From positions 6,076,001-6,140,000 of the forward strand of contig CM059622.1 of NCBI GenBank assembly GCA_030435675.1: a stretch of 64,000 nt of DNA, in the 5' to 3' direction. The translations under genes were made by a program, and so were the position numbers. The notes under the pieces were generated by a model, which was given only the letters and a program-made list of their open reading frames with translations, was not told where the DNA came from and searched no databases. Positions 46,352 to 57,259 of this stretch are shown here, in pieces (the first letter of the stretch is position 1; each line of letters opens with the position of its first letter). Origin of the DNA: Steinernema hermaphroditum (Eukaryota > Nematoda > Chromadorea > Rhabditida > Steinernematidae).

Positions 46352-49300
46352 ATGCGTGTCACAGTCGCTCTCCTTTTTTATTTGCTCCGTAGTTCCGAAG
46401 GAGGTCTTTGGGATCTGGTCACAAAAGCCACATGTTACGTCGGCGGAATTGCTTGCAAGGAGGGTCAGTGATACAGTATTACCTCCACAAAACCGTTGCT
46501 TGAGATGTGATAGAAGGTTCCATCTCTAGGTTTGCCTTGCTTGTTGCTTAGACTTTCAAATTTCCCCTATCCTGTTGCATTCGATCGTTTAAGAAGACGC
46601 CACCGCGACAGCAGCGCCAGTCGACTATGTGGCTCTCGTAAGGGATTGGAACCACGAGGACCTTTTCGAGTTGAAAGTGAAAATCTACAATAGTGAAAAA
46701 GACGTCGAGGAGTCTCTGGCAGAGTTTTGGAAGACAGTTCGTCTCTGGGAACTCATCTGTCGGACAGAGGCGCCGAAAGACCTGCGTACCGGAATGAAAG
46801 GAAATCCAGAGCCGTGGCCCCACAAGGAGAGTGAACGCGACGGGAAATGTCCAAAGGTGACGACCACTACATGTAAGGATTATCATTATCATCATCTTGT
46901 TCTTCTCTCGAAGATGGCCAAGAAGTAGCGCGGCCAAAATAAGTCCATCTTTTAATGAGTTTAAAGTCACATGAATTCTAGCAACTACCACGACAACAAC
47001 AACAACTACTACAACCCCCACTACGACCACCACGACGACGACGCCTACCACCACCACCACTACGACAACCACAACCCCGACCACAACGACGACGACGACC
47101 ACTACCACAACCACTACGTCCACGACAACAACGAGTAGGTTCCCACTGTGACGATCTTTCGAAGCGTACCATTAGAGGCTCGAAGAACGTGACACCAAAA
47201 GAGAACCATTTTCAGCGCCAATCCCGACGACTACGGGCATTGACTACGTGGCGATGGTGAGGAAATGGAGTCGAGCAGACATATCGACCATGGACGAGTC
47301 CTTCTACGCCAAAGAAACGTTCACACTCGATGAGTTGAGGGAATTTCGGAAAAGCGTCCACCTGTGGGAACTCGTCTGCCAGGCAGAGGCGCCGAAAGAG
47401 ATCTGGGAGCTGTGGAAGGAAGAGAAGCCAGATCCATGGCCTCACAGTGATGATCAACGCGATGGGAACTGCCCCAACGTCGAGCAGACCACTGTCTCAA
47501 GTAGGTCAACACAATCCAAAAAGCATCTCAATCTGGACCACGTTAGGCGTAATTTCAACGTTGTCAACACTCGGATTCATTCCAACGACTGACGCCCCTA
47601 ACCAGTGCATCAACTGCAATGAATTCGCCAAATGCGAGGAGGAATCCTCTCCGGGAGTGTGTGAGAAGTGCGCGTGTCCCCTGGGTAGGAGGGGGTCCTG
47701 CTGCGAAGAGATCGTCGACCTCTGTGCCGAGAAGGAGACGAATCCGTGTGCCGCCGACACGCCCGACATGCAGAGGACGTGCAAGGTGGTCATGCCGGCG
47801 GGCAACACGAAGTGCGAGTGCACACCCGGCTGGATCGGCCGGAACTGCACGGAGAAGTTCGACCCCTGCGAGCACCACAAGTGCGTCAACGGAGGGAAGT
47901 GCGTCGACGACGGCGTCGGCGGCTACCACTGCGACTGCACCTGGGAGTTCAAAGGAGAGTACTGTGAAAGTGAGTGCCTTCAGCTGGCAGCCCCTTTGAC
48001 CCTCTGTTTCAGTGCCGGAACCGTGCTACCCACGTTGCCAACGTGAGCGAACTGTCCAGGCTCCCCTTAAAATAGCCTTTCAGCGTGCACTTCGATGGCC
48101 TGGCGCTGCGAGAACAACTCAACTTGCTGGCCAGGACTGACGCAGCAGGACCACGACTTCCAGTGCATCTGCCGCAAGGGGTACAAGGGGAAATACTGTG
48201 GAGGTAGAGGGGATGAGAGGGCGCCTACAGTAAGAACTGCCTCTTCAGAAGCGATTCCCTGCGAGGCCTTCAACCCCTGCAAGAACGGAGGCGACTGCTA
48301 TCGGGAGGAGGGCAGAGTCGTCTGCGAGTGTCTTTCCATCTGGACGGGAGAGTTCTGTGAAAGTAGGGACTGGAGTGATTCAGAGAATGGAGAGACGTTT
48401 CAGCCTTCAACATCTGCCACGACGACAAATGCGTCAACGGGATCTGCAACCCGGTCAACGAGACGCACTTCACCTGCAGCTGTTGGAGAGGTTTCACGGG
48501 AGAAAACTGCGAAATACGTGCGTCAGAGAGGGCTATACCCCTTGGAAAAGTCTCAATTTAGGAATCGACCTGTGTGATACGGAGATGCCGTGTAGGCACA
48601 ACGGAAGCTGCATCTCTAAGATCGCCGACTATGAGTGCTTTTGCCTGCCAGGCACTTCGGGAAAGAACTGCGAACATAGTAAGATACTCGATGCAGTTGT
48701 ATCCAATGGAACGAAAGTTAATTAGATTTCGATGACTGCGTCGATCCTACAACTGGAATCACCAATCGTTGTAGCATTCGGGATAAGAAGGCCAAATGTG
48801 TTGATGGAATCGAATTTAGACGAATTTACGTGCGAATGCTCAGAGGACTGGACTGGAGCGACGTGTACAATTAGAATGATGATTTACGAAGTCATTAAAC
48901 ACTTCAAGAACGCGGACGAGAGTCTTGTTGGCATGCTGGAGGACCTTCTAGAAACGCCAGAGCTGATCAAGGAAGCGCTTCCTTTCTTCTTGGCCTTGAT
49001 GCCTCCAGAAAATCAAACCGAGATCAGCTGGGATCACGAGGACGTTTTCGAGTGGGCCACGTATGAGAACAGCGAATTGAATCTGAACAAGGACATCGTG
49101 AAGTGGAACGCGGCGACGCTCGGCAACTGCTTCACCTTCAACCACGACTCGCAGCCCGAGAAGATGCCTCTGCGCTACGCGGGCGAGCAGGAGGGCTTCC
49201 GGGCGCTGATGAGGGTGCGCCAGGACGAGTACCTCGACTGGATCGACACCGCCTCGCTCCTCGTCTTCGTTCACTCCAGCACAGAGAGTGTCTTCGGCGA

Positions 49301-50142
49301 ATCTGTGAGATTCCAAGCGAAGCCAGGAGCGGAGACAACCCTCATGACGTCCCTAGTAGGTCCATCTGCACCTTCTCCGATGGACGTCAGTTTCAGAATT
49401 CATTTGAACGACTCGGCGGTCGCTTCGGAGAATGTGTTGTCGAGAAATCTGAGGTCACATCCTATTATTACGACGGAAACTACGTAACTGATGTAAGTAG
49501 TCTCCTAATCTCCACATGACAAGACTTCCATTCTAGGGGTGCCTTCGCAGTTGTTACCAAGACGCCGTCTATGATGAATGTAAATGCATGGACCCCCGGT
49601 ACCCGAGGAAGGACGGAGTTCCAGCGTGTGACCTATCCCAACGTATCCAAGTGTCTCTCATATCTCCCTACAAGCCGTTTAGGTAGTTGTGTTCTCAAGG
49701 TCACCGACCAGAGAGGCGATCCTTCCACGTGGCCCCAGTGCAGATGTCCGCTACCGTGCATGAACGCCCAGTACAACGTTCGCTGGAGCCAGAAGAGTCT
49801 CTCACCCAGGGTGACCAGTGCTCCTACCCACTGAAGACTGTTTCTTTCAGGAATGCAACAAGTTCAAGACGGGCAACCAAACAGGTTGTCAAAGCGACCA
49901 AGTGCTCATCAGCGTCTATCTTCCACACATCATCCAGAACACATTTAAGGAAGAGGCCAAAATTGATGTGAGTGACGACGACCTATGGCATCTAGGCCTT
50001 GAATGATTCTTTTCAGTTCAACAAATTCATTTCAATGCTCGGCGGGTTGTTAGGAGTGCTCTGCGGCATATGCATCATCACCTTCATAGAATTTATATAT
50101 TTAATTGTACGACTTGTTGTTTTCATTGTTTTGAAAAAGTGA
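46352..50142 (+). pseudogene. Gene E: EGAS-like EGF/ASC gene with a 7-nt frameshift
   Basis: Exons: 46352-46463, 46594-46872, 46982-47134, 47216-47500, 47547-47969, 48013-48042, 48084-48203, 48249-48362, 48404-48517, 48562-48678, 48726-49355, 49397-49492, 49537-49642, 49683-49810, 49851-49967, 50017-50142. Signal peptide MRVTVALLFYLLRSSEG; WEL-C module; a Thr/Pro stalk of about 50 residues; a second WEL-C module; CACPLGRRGSCC; seven EGFs; ASC; TM2 LGGLLGVLCGICIITFIEF with a tail ending VLKK. In the 48726 exon a 7-nt repeat (GAATTTA, near 48812-48818) shifts the frame inside the last EGF; everything before and after is open. This may be a young pseudogene, a polymorphism or a sequencing error. 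From 47630 to 48680 it nearly equals gene A, introns included. Confidence 0.8.
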
Positions 50143-50164
50143 ATTTACGAATTTATTGCGATAT

Positions 50165-50830
50165 CTAACATATTACATGTTGTCGCACCCCATATTTATC
50201 CAACGTCCTCTGGCTTCTTGACGCGCACGGTGCCTCCATCTTTTGCTGCCCAGTGTCTTCGTTAAGTCATCGCTCCATCGGGTTCGAGGTCTTCCGAGAG
50301 GTCTCTTCACAGGCGGGCGCCATTCTTCTAGTCGGTTGTACCACTTCTCCGGGCTTCCGTTCGCCATCTTCCAGGCGAAGTTCCACTTCCTTCTTCTTGC
50401 CGCTTCGTCGATGTCCTTCACCTTCGTGACGCCTCGGAGCCACTCATTGGTCCTCTTGTCTATTAGACGGACTCCGGCCATTCGGCGTTCCATCCTTCGC
50501 TGAGCGGTCGCAAGCCTCTTCCGCGCTGATTTCGTGAGCGACCAAGTTTCGGAACCGTAGAGCATGGCGGGAAGGACGCACTGATCGAAGAGTTTTCGTT
50601 TCCATCGCATCAGGACGCTTCTGGAAGTCAGGAAGTCCTTGTACTTCCTGAAAACGTTCCATCCGCTTTGAATTCTTCTGTTGATCTCCTTGGAGTGGTC
50701 TCTTCTCAGCCTGACTTCCTGTCCCAGGTAGACGAAAGCTTCGACTTGCTCGATTTCTTCTCCGACCATACGGGAAAAATGCAGATTCCTGCGATTCCAA
50801 GTCATTTCTGTGAATATCCACTGAGGTCAA
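50165..50830 (-). mobile_element. LINE (RTE-type) fragment, C-terminal end of the polyprotein
   Basis: The minus-strand frame 50805-50173 reads VEAFVYLGQEVRLRRDHSKE, INRRIQSGWNVFRKY, VLPAMLYGSETWSLTKSARK and LGRPRTRWSDDL. These are the post-catalytic motifs of endonuclease/reverse-transcriptase LINEs found widely in animals. The YADD catalytic centre and endonuclease are absent. The frame shifts at about 50806. It lies 20 bp past the gene E stop, on the opposite strand. Confidence 0.85.
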
Positions 50831-51046
50831 GAAAGAAAAAGACGGGTGGAGAACAGCAGCTCCGACCGGTCTCATGGTTAAATGCACTTGAAGATGATTT
50901 TTTAGACTTCCGTCTACATGATGTACCATGTCATTTGAAACGAATTTATAGAGCGGTCTACCTCGAAGGAAAGGGGAATGCGAAGGTACTTTATGTACCC
51001 GATAGATGCAGTTTTCGACCCGTCTTGTATGATACTGAAGTTTCTA

Positions 51047-52062
51047 TTGGGTTGGTGCAGTGAAAATGGGACACTTTTGTAACTGTTAACTGTTAACTGT
51101 TAACTATCTATTAACTGTTAACTATCTATCTAAGCGCCGTCTATCGTCAGCGGACCGTCTGGTGGAGCTCCAACACGAACTTGACACTTTTGTAATGATT
51201 GTTTAATTGCATTGTTTCAACCATTTCACTTAAAGGTATTTACAATTTGACTGAACAACTACAGCCCACTTCACGGAGAAAAGCTGGGTCGGTTGTTCAT
51301 AGAATGCACAGGGTTTGGAGTCGGAAAATGTTTTGGTCTCATTTTCAACCTCTTTGTCTTATTCGAAGAGATTTCCTCTGATATCGTCAACTGTGGACGA
51401 TCACAGACGGCAGTTATATAGAGCTAAGAGAGGGATAGATAAACAGCACGAAAGGAATTTCTCAGCTCAAAGTGGAAAGCCATTCCGGGGGACAACTTGA
51501 AAATGTGAGGTTTGAGGCACCATTCCTGAAGTGTGACTTCTTCCACATTTGGCCTCCATTTCCGTAAAGTAAGCGTGAGATCGTAGAGTCGCTATGTGTG
51601 CATGATAGCTGTGAGCGAGGGATACCTGCTCTATATCCCCAGTCTCTCTTACGGTACTTAACCAATAGGAAACGTTGCCGTTAACGGAACATGATCCGAT
51701 CCGATCTGAAAAGACCATCTTTTTGAGATTAGTTCATGTTGTGATAAACGACCAACATAGGAATAGGTGTGTTCGGTAGTTTAAAAAAAAGAATTTACGT
51801 GGTTGAAAGCCGTCACCGTCAGTCACATAATTAATACCATAGGCAGCCCAAACATCACTTAGCATTTTGTCATCTCGAGGGGCCAAAAAAATGACCGTCA
51901 AAATAGAATAAACCTCCAACACCAGGAGGAATGCAATGTGCAAGCCGCCAATCATAGTGTGGGGTGAGAGTTCGATGCACTGAACAACGCACCAATCAGT
52001 TATGCCGCAACTGAAAAAAATGAATGTTTTCCAAGTGGCCCATTTTCAATCCACCAACCCAA
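51047..52062 (-). mobile_element. R1 mariner-like element, copy 5 (both ends present)
   Basis: The left end is TTGGGTTGGTGCAGTGAAAA and the right end is the complement of TTGGGTTGGTGGATTGAAAA, both flanked by TA; length about 1.0 kb. The minus strand encodes MIGGLHIAFLLVLEVYSILT..IFLAPRDDK and, after several stops, a C-terminal WAVVVQS..KYL-like end. It is a decayed element but the best full-length reference for the family. Confidence 0.7.
51082..51134. repeat. Simple repeat TAACTGT / TATC
   Basis: Tandem TAACTGT units followed by TATCTATCTA, just inside the left end of R1 copy 5. Confidence 0.8.
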
Positions 52063-53920
52063 TATTTATACATTGCCCAAGCTTGCCATAAGATATGGTT
52101 AAATACGTTTCTTTCATTTGCCTTCATAGGTTCGCGTTGTATCTACCATACGATTCCCTATGTAAACCCCCACCTACTTGTGCCAATTCCACCTATCATC
52201 AAATATGTCAATCCTTTCCCCAATCCCGACATTTCCTTTCGAAAAGAAACTCTAAACAGAGCTCTTCATGCATTATTCATCAGCAGATACCGTATCCACT
52301 GCCGCATGAATAATTGAGACCTCAGAGCTAAAAACTTAGTCAGTGTCATTCACTCCGAGCGGAGAATAATCGGCACTTTGCCGCTTTCTCAGTGCTCCGA
52401 GAACAATACACAGCGAAAAGATCAAGACGGAGGCGGCGGAAACGTGGAAACCGCACGGAGGCCTCGAGGAGTCCGCTGTTTGGACATCTACATTTCCTAT
52501 TCAGTGCGCGCCGTTTTTGGAAGGAAAAATGGTGCACAAGAAGAGGAGAAGGAACTGAATTGAGCAGCTATAAAGCAGACCAATTGACCATGTGAATCCA
52601 ATGGAATGTAGAGGAATCCTGGCGAACCTAGGAATTGTGGGGGCACGTGAGTCCAGCGAGCTTACGTGCTTCTCGTTCTCTCATTCTCTCTGGCTACTCG
52701 TCATCTGTTCTTTAATCGGGCGCCAAACTTACAGTACTATGAAAGTCTTTTTGGCTTTTTGAGGTGTTCATGTCATAATTATCTGGCCTTTAGATTCTTT
52801 GGTTGCGATTTTCCATTTCCATTCGTTCATATGGAGTTACAGAATATAAACTTGCTTGTAATAAGACACAGATCACGAATTCTCACGGTGAATGGATACG
52901 GAAACAAAATACGGGAAGCACTTATATGCACAGAACGTTCCGATCGTTCCTGAATTGTGACAAACGGCGCGTCATCGACGTCAACTTCGTGGGATGCTCA
53001 CCACAACAGCTTCTTCGACTTTTCGGAAACATCTTAGACACAAAACACCGAAAACGGAAGGCCGCGTTGTCGCGACAGAAATAATCATGAAGTGAACGAA
53101 AGGAGAAGAAAAGTCAAAAGTCCTGACGAGACCTATGCATTTTCCCAGTACCAAGCAGCGCAAATGAATCCTTAGCGCTAGAAAGGGAAAACGCACGAAA
53201 CTGAGTAAGCCTTGATAGTTGCAAAACTAAGATTCACGGGAACGAAGGTGGAACTATCACATAATCTCCAGTAATATTTCGTGCCTAAAGACTAATCAAA
53301 GTTTTTCAATGATCAAAGCGCCGAGTTCGAATAATTCTCATATTCTTGTGTAGAGTTCATTTAGGTGACTTGTATAGTGGAGTGAACTGCAGACCTCCGT
53401 AACCGAACCGAATACGGAAATCAGCACAATAAAATGCTATGGAAGTATTTTTTTAAATTATGGTGTGCTTGCAGAATTAAAGGCCTGTGAGAAACACGAC
53501 TCAAAAAAACAAGACACAAACAAGACAAATTTTCACTCTCTTTCGTTTTATGCCCGTGTAAGAACCAATTTTTTTCCAAAACAATACCTTGCAAAATAAA
53601 CATATTTTATGTCTCTCTGTGAGTGGAGTTTACATTGCGACAAAACTCAAAGGCTATTCAAGTAGCAGTTCACTCATTTGTCGCTATGTTGCATCGTCTC
53701 TCTGCGCTTTCTTTGGCTCACGAGTATTTTGCACTCAGCAGCTGTGGTGACATTCTGTTCCGTCCTTTCTTTTTTGGACCTGGCACATGACATCACCCTA
53801 GGAGATCACCAGAGGAGAACAGAAAAAATCGAAGGCGGGTCGGTCTAGACCAACACTTAGGAATGCGCACTTTGTCTTTCAACTGAATCCAGGAGATCTC
53901 GGTTCGCTGAGACTCGCGAA
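52063..53920. other. No gene recognised
   Basis: Several ORFs of 60-100 residues lack domain signatures and splice context. No X-box matching GTNRCC-N-RGYAAC was found in front of gene F. Confidence 0.45.
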
Positions 53921-56900
53921 ATGTTCAAGAAGATGTTCCTCGTTCTACTTCTCGCTGCTCTAGTGAGGAGATCGAGCGGCATCTGCTGGACGTTTTGGGA
54001 CTGCAGCGGCGCTGAAGGTAATTTAATGACATACTGTGAATCATCTGTCGAATTTAGAAACGACCACGACCACAAGGGCCACGACGACTCCCACGACTCC
54101 GAGTCTTCAGCCCGGACAATGCAGGAACTGTAGCCAGTGGTCCGTCTGTGCACAGAGCGCCGAAGACGGCGTCTGCGATGAGTGCGCCTGCCCGAAGGGA
54201 CTCACGGGACCGTGCTGCGATAAACGTAGGTCCAGGTACCGTACTCCTTCTCCATTCGGGCTTTAGTCGAGAGAAACCGATGCGCGCTAGAGACGAACTT
54301 ATGTCCTCCCTTCTCGAGCTGTGAATTCGACCTAGTGGCCGGATACAAATGCGTTTGTCACGGAGCGGGCGTCGGACCGAACTGCACAGAACGTAAGCTA
54401 CACAACGTGACGTCGATGTAAAGTGTGACGTTAGCCAATCCGTGCGAGAAGGACCCGTGCATGAACGGAGGGGTCTGCAGCGTTGACGAAAAGTCGAAGT
54501 CTTTCGAATGTGAATGTCCCGTAGGAATCACCGGAGAGCACTGCGAGAGTGAGCGGCGTTTCATTGGATCCAGGACAATCCTTATTTCAGCCACCGTTCT
54601 CTGTGTCCATACGGGCTGCGCCTGCAGAGGAAACCAGTGCCAGAATGGAGCCACATGCTATGTCGACCCTTTGACCTCGCTCATAAAATATTCGTGTCTT
54701 TGTCCGAAAGGATATGTCGGGGACCACTGCGAAGGTGAGTGTTCAGGAATAGCTACAAAGATAAGTTTTTCCAAATGAGAAAAGTACAAGGTGGCCAAAA
54801 AAGTGGATGAGACGATACTCATACTCTTTGCAAATGCATTAAAATCCAAAAATGTCCTACTTTGGACTACAATTTCCTCGAAAAACTTTCCGTGGTGCAT
54901 AGGAAGTGTTGCTTAGTTTCCAAAATCTCTCTTTGTAACTATCTGAATAAGCATCGATGTTACCATGGAGGATTCTTAGATGAAAGTTCTGTTTTTTTCT
55001 ACGTTTTCTACTCAACGGCCAGAGACTACGGTACTAAGACTGTCTTTGAACTACGCCCAAATATCACGAAAACCCCTTTCAGAAGAGCTGCCCTGTGTGA
55101 ACAACAATCCTTGCAAGTACGGTGGACTGTGCCAGGTGGACCCTGTCGATCCCATGCGCTTCTCGTGCATCTGCCCGTCGATCTTCAGAGGAAAGCTCTG
55201 TGACAGTACGTCGCCTTTGCCCTTCCTGAGCTGATCGTCATTTTAGAGTACGACCCGTGTCACACCCTAGCGAGCCAATGCGAGCACGGCATTTGCGTTC
55301 CCGTCAGCGACTACAATGCGGAGTGTTCTTGCATCCCCGGCTACAACGGTACTTTGTGCCAGCACGGTAGGAACCCACCTCTATCGCAGCAGTACGCATC
55401 GGAAGTTCAGACATCGACGACTGTGCGCCGAACCCTTGTCAGTACGGAGGCGTTTGCAAGGACCTCGTCAACAACTACACTTGCACTTGTCCCATTGGGA
55501 CCTCCGGACGCAATTGTGAAATTAGTAGGCGCCTATGGGCGAACAGGACACCTTATCTGGGATTTAGATTTCGACGACTGCAAGACAAACATCCCCGGAG
55601 TGACCCAGTGCATGCAGAGGGACAAAGACGCCATCTGCATAGATGGACTGAATGCGTTCACCTGCAACTGTTCAGAAGAATGGACGGGCGAGAACTGCAC
55701 GATGAGGACGATCATCTGGAACGTTATCAAGTCGTTCAACAACACCGACATCAACTTGCTGGATGTGAGTTGACAGGGATGAATGGGATGGTTCAAGAAG
55801 TCGTTTCAGCTCCTCGAAGACCTCGTCTTGAAGCCGTCCCTTATCACTGACATCGTTCCCTTCTTCTTAGCCCTTCTTCCGGCAGAGAAGCAATCGGACA
55901 TCAGCTGGGACCAGGAGGACATGTTCGCATGGGCCACGTTCGAGGGCCAAGAGCTCGATTTGAACAAGGACATCGTGAAGTGGAACGCGGCGACGCTCGG
56001 CAACTGCTTCACCTTCAACCACGACTCGCAGGCCGAGAAGATGCCTCTGCGCTACGCGGGCGAGCAGGAGGGCTTCCGGGCGCTGATGAGGGTGCGCCAG
56101 GACGAGTACCTCGACTGGATCGACACCGCCTCGCTCCTCGTTTTCGTCCACTCCAGCACAGAGAGTGTCTTCGGAGAATCCCTCCGCTTCCAGGCGAGAC
56201 CCGGAGGCGAGACGAGCCTCATGATCAGCCAGGTGATCAGTATCTCTCAAGGGAATATTCGTTCTTTAGACCTCCTTTGAACGTCTTGGAGGAAAGTACG
56301 GCGTTTGTGTGACGAACAAAGATGAAGTTGAGTCGTACTACTACGAAGGGGAGTACACGACCGACGGCTGCCTCAGAAGTTGCTACCAAGATGCCGTCTT
56401 CGAAGCCTGTGGCTGCATGGATCCACGATTTCCGCGAAAACAGGGTGTGAACTCTTGCGATATGTCCAAACGTCAGTCAGTCCCCTTTCTACACGTCCCA
56501 TGCTCTCGTTTAGGAACCTGTGTTATGAGGTTAACCGAAGAGCGAGGAGACCCCTCTAACTGGCCCGAATGTGAATGTCCCCTCCCGTGCTCCAACGGTC
56601 AATTCACTATCCGATGGTCTCAAGTGGAATCTTCCTCCACGGTACTTCCTTAGAACAGTGTCCATATCCTGATCATCAAATTCAGATTCAAGACTGTTCT
56701 CACCACCTCGCCAACCAAGCCCTCTACACCCAATGTGCCCAAAACAAAAGCGATCAGGTGCTCATTTCTGTCCACTTCCCCCAGATGATCCAGCAAACCT
56801 TTAAGGAAGAACCTAAAATGGATGTAAGCAAACAATGCGCACCGCGCAATTCAAAGCCAATGCTTTCAGTTGAACAAATTCATCGCGAATCTTGGCGGAC

Positions 56901-56995
56901 TTCTTGGAGTTCTCTGTGGAATCTCGATTTTGACTTTTATCGAATTCGGATTTCTGCTTTTTCGTTTATGTCTAGTAGCTACGGTCGGAAAATGA
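53921..56995 (+). CDS. Gene F: shortest EGAS-like EGF/ASC membrane protein
   Basis: Exons: 53921-54017, 54058-54225, 54267-54392, 54435-54548, 54591-54734, 55083-55205, 55247-55366, 55411-55524, 55568-55764, 55810-56232, 56270-56471, 56514-56641, 56686-56823, 56870-56995. They sum to 740 codons with the stop in frame. Signal peptide MFKKMFLVLLLAALVRRSSG, a short Trp/Cys stretch and a Thr linker, with no WEL-C module; CACPKGLTGPCC; seven EGFs, one beginning DIDDC; ASC with RSCYQDAVFEACGCMDPRFP; TM2 LGGLLGVLCGISILTFIEF. It is the only copy with the canonical-type GIS at the filter position. The Cys mini-exon is fused to the next EGF exon, and one ASC intron present in A-E is missing (inside 56270-56471). 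AATAAA at 57051-57056. Confidence 0.88.
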
Positions 56996-57050
56996 GCCCA
57001 AGGTTGTTGAACAGTGTCCAGTACGTCGTGCCTTACGCTTCATAAAAATG

Positions 57051-57056
57051 AATAAA
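57051..57056 (+). promoter_or_regulatory. Poly(A) signal AATAAA of gene F
   Basis: It lies 56 bp past the gene F stop. Confidence 0.6.
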
Positions 57057-57164
57057 AGTGTTTCATTTACTCTTGACTCAATGGCGTTCGCCATGCAGGA
57101 TAGTGTTGTGCCAGTTCGGCCGCTCATCCAAGAAATTTTGATGATCTCGATCATCAGGCCTTCT

Positions 57165-57250
57165 GGGAGCCAGGCGATCATTGCGTAAACAACGACGGCC
57201 GAAAATGACCGCTCATCCACCTCATTCGGCGAACTCCAGTCAGAGAGCAG
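57165..57250. repeat. R3 dispersed repeat fragment
   Basis: GAGCCAGGCGATCATTGCGT and AACGACGGCCGAAAATGACC match R3 copies elsewhere in the window. Confidence 0.5.
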
Positions 57251-57259
57251 TGGACTACC

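Noticed and set aside
46548..47123. Minus-strand ORF with long Val runs
   Set aside because: It is the complement of the Thr-codon stalk of gene E.
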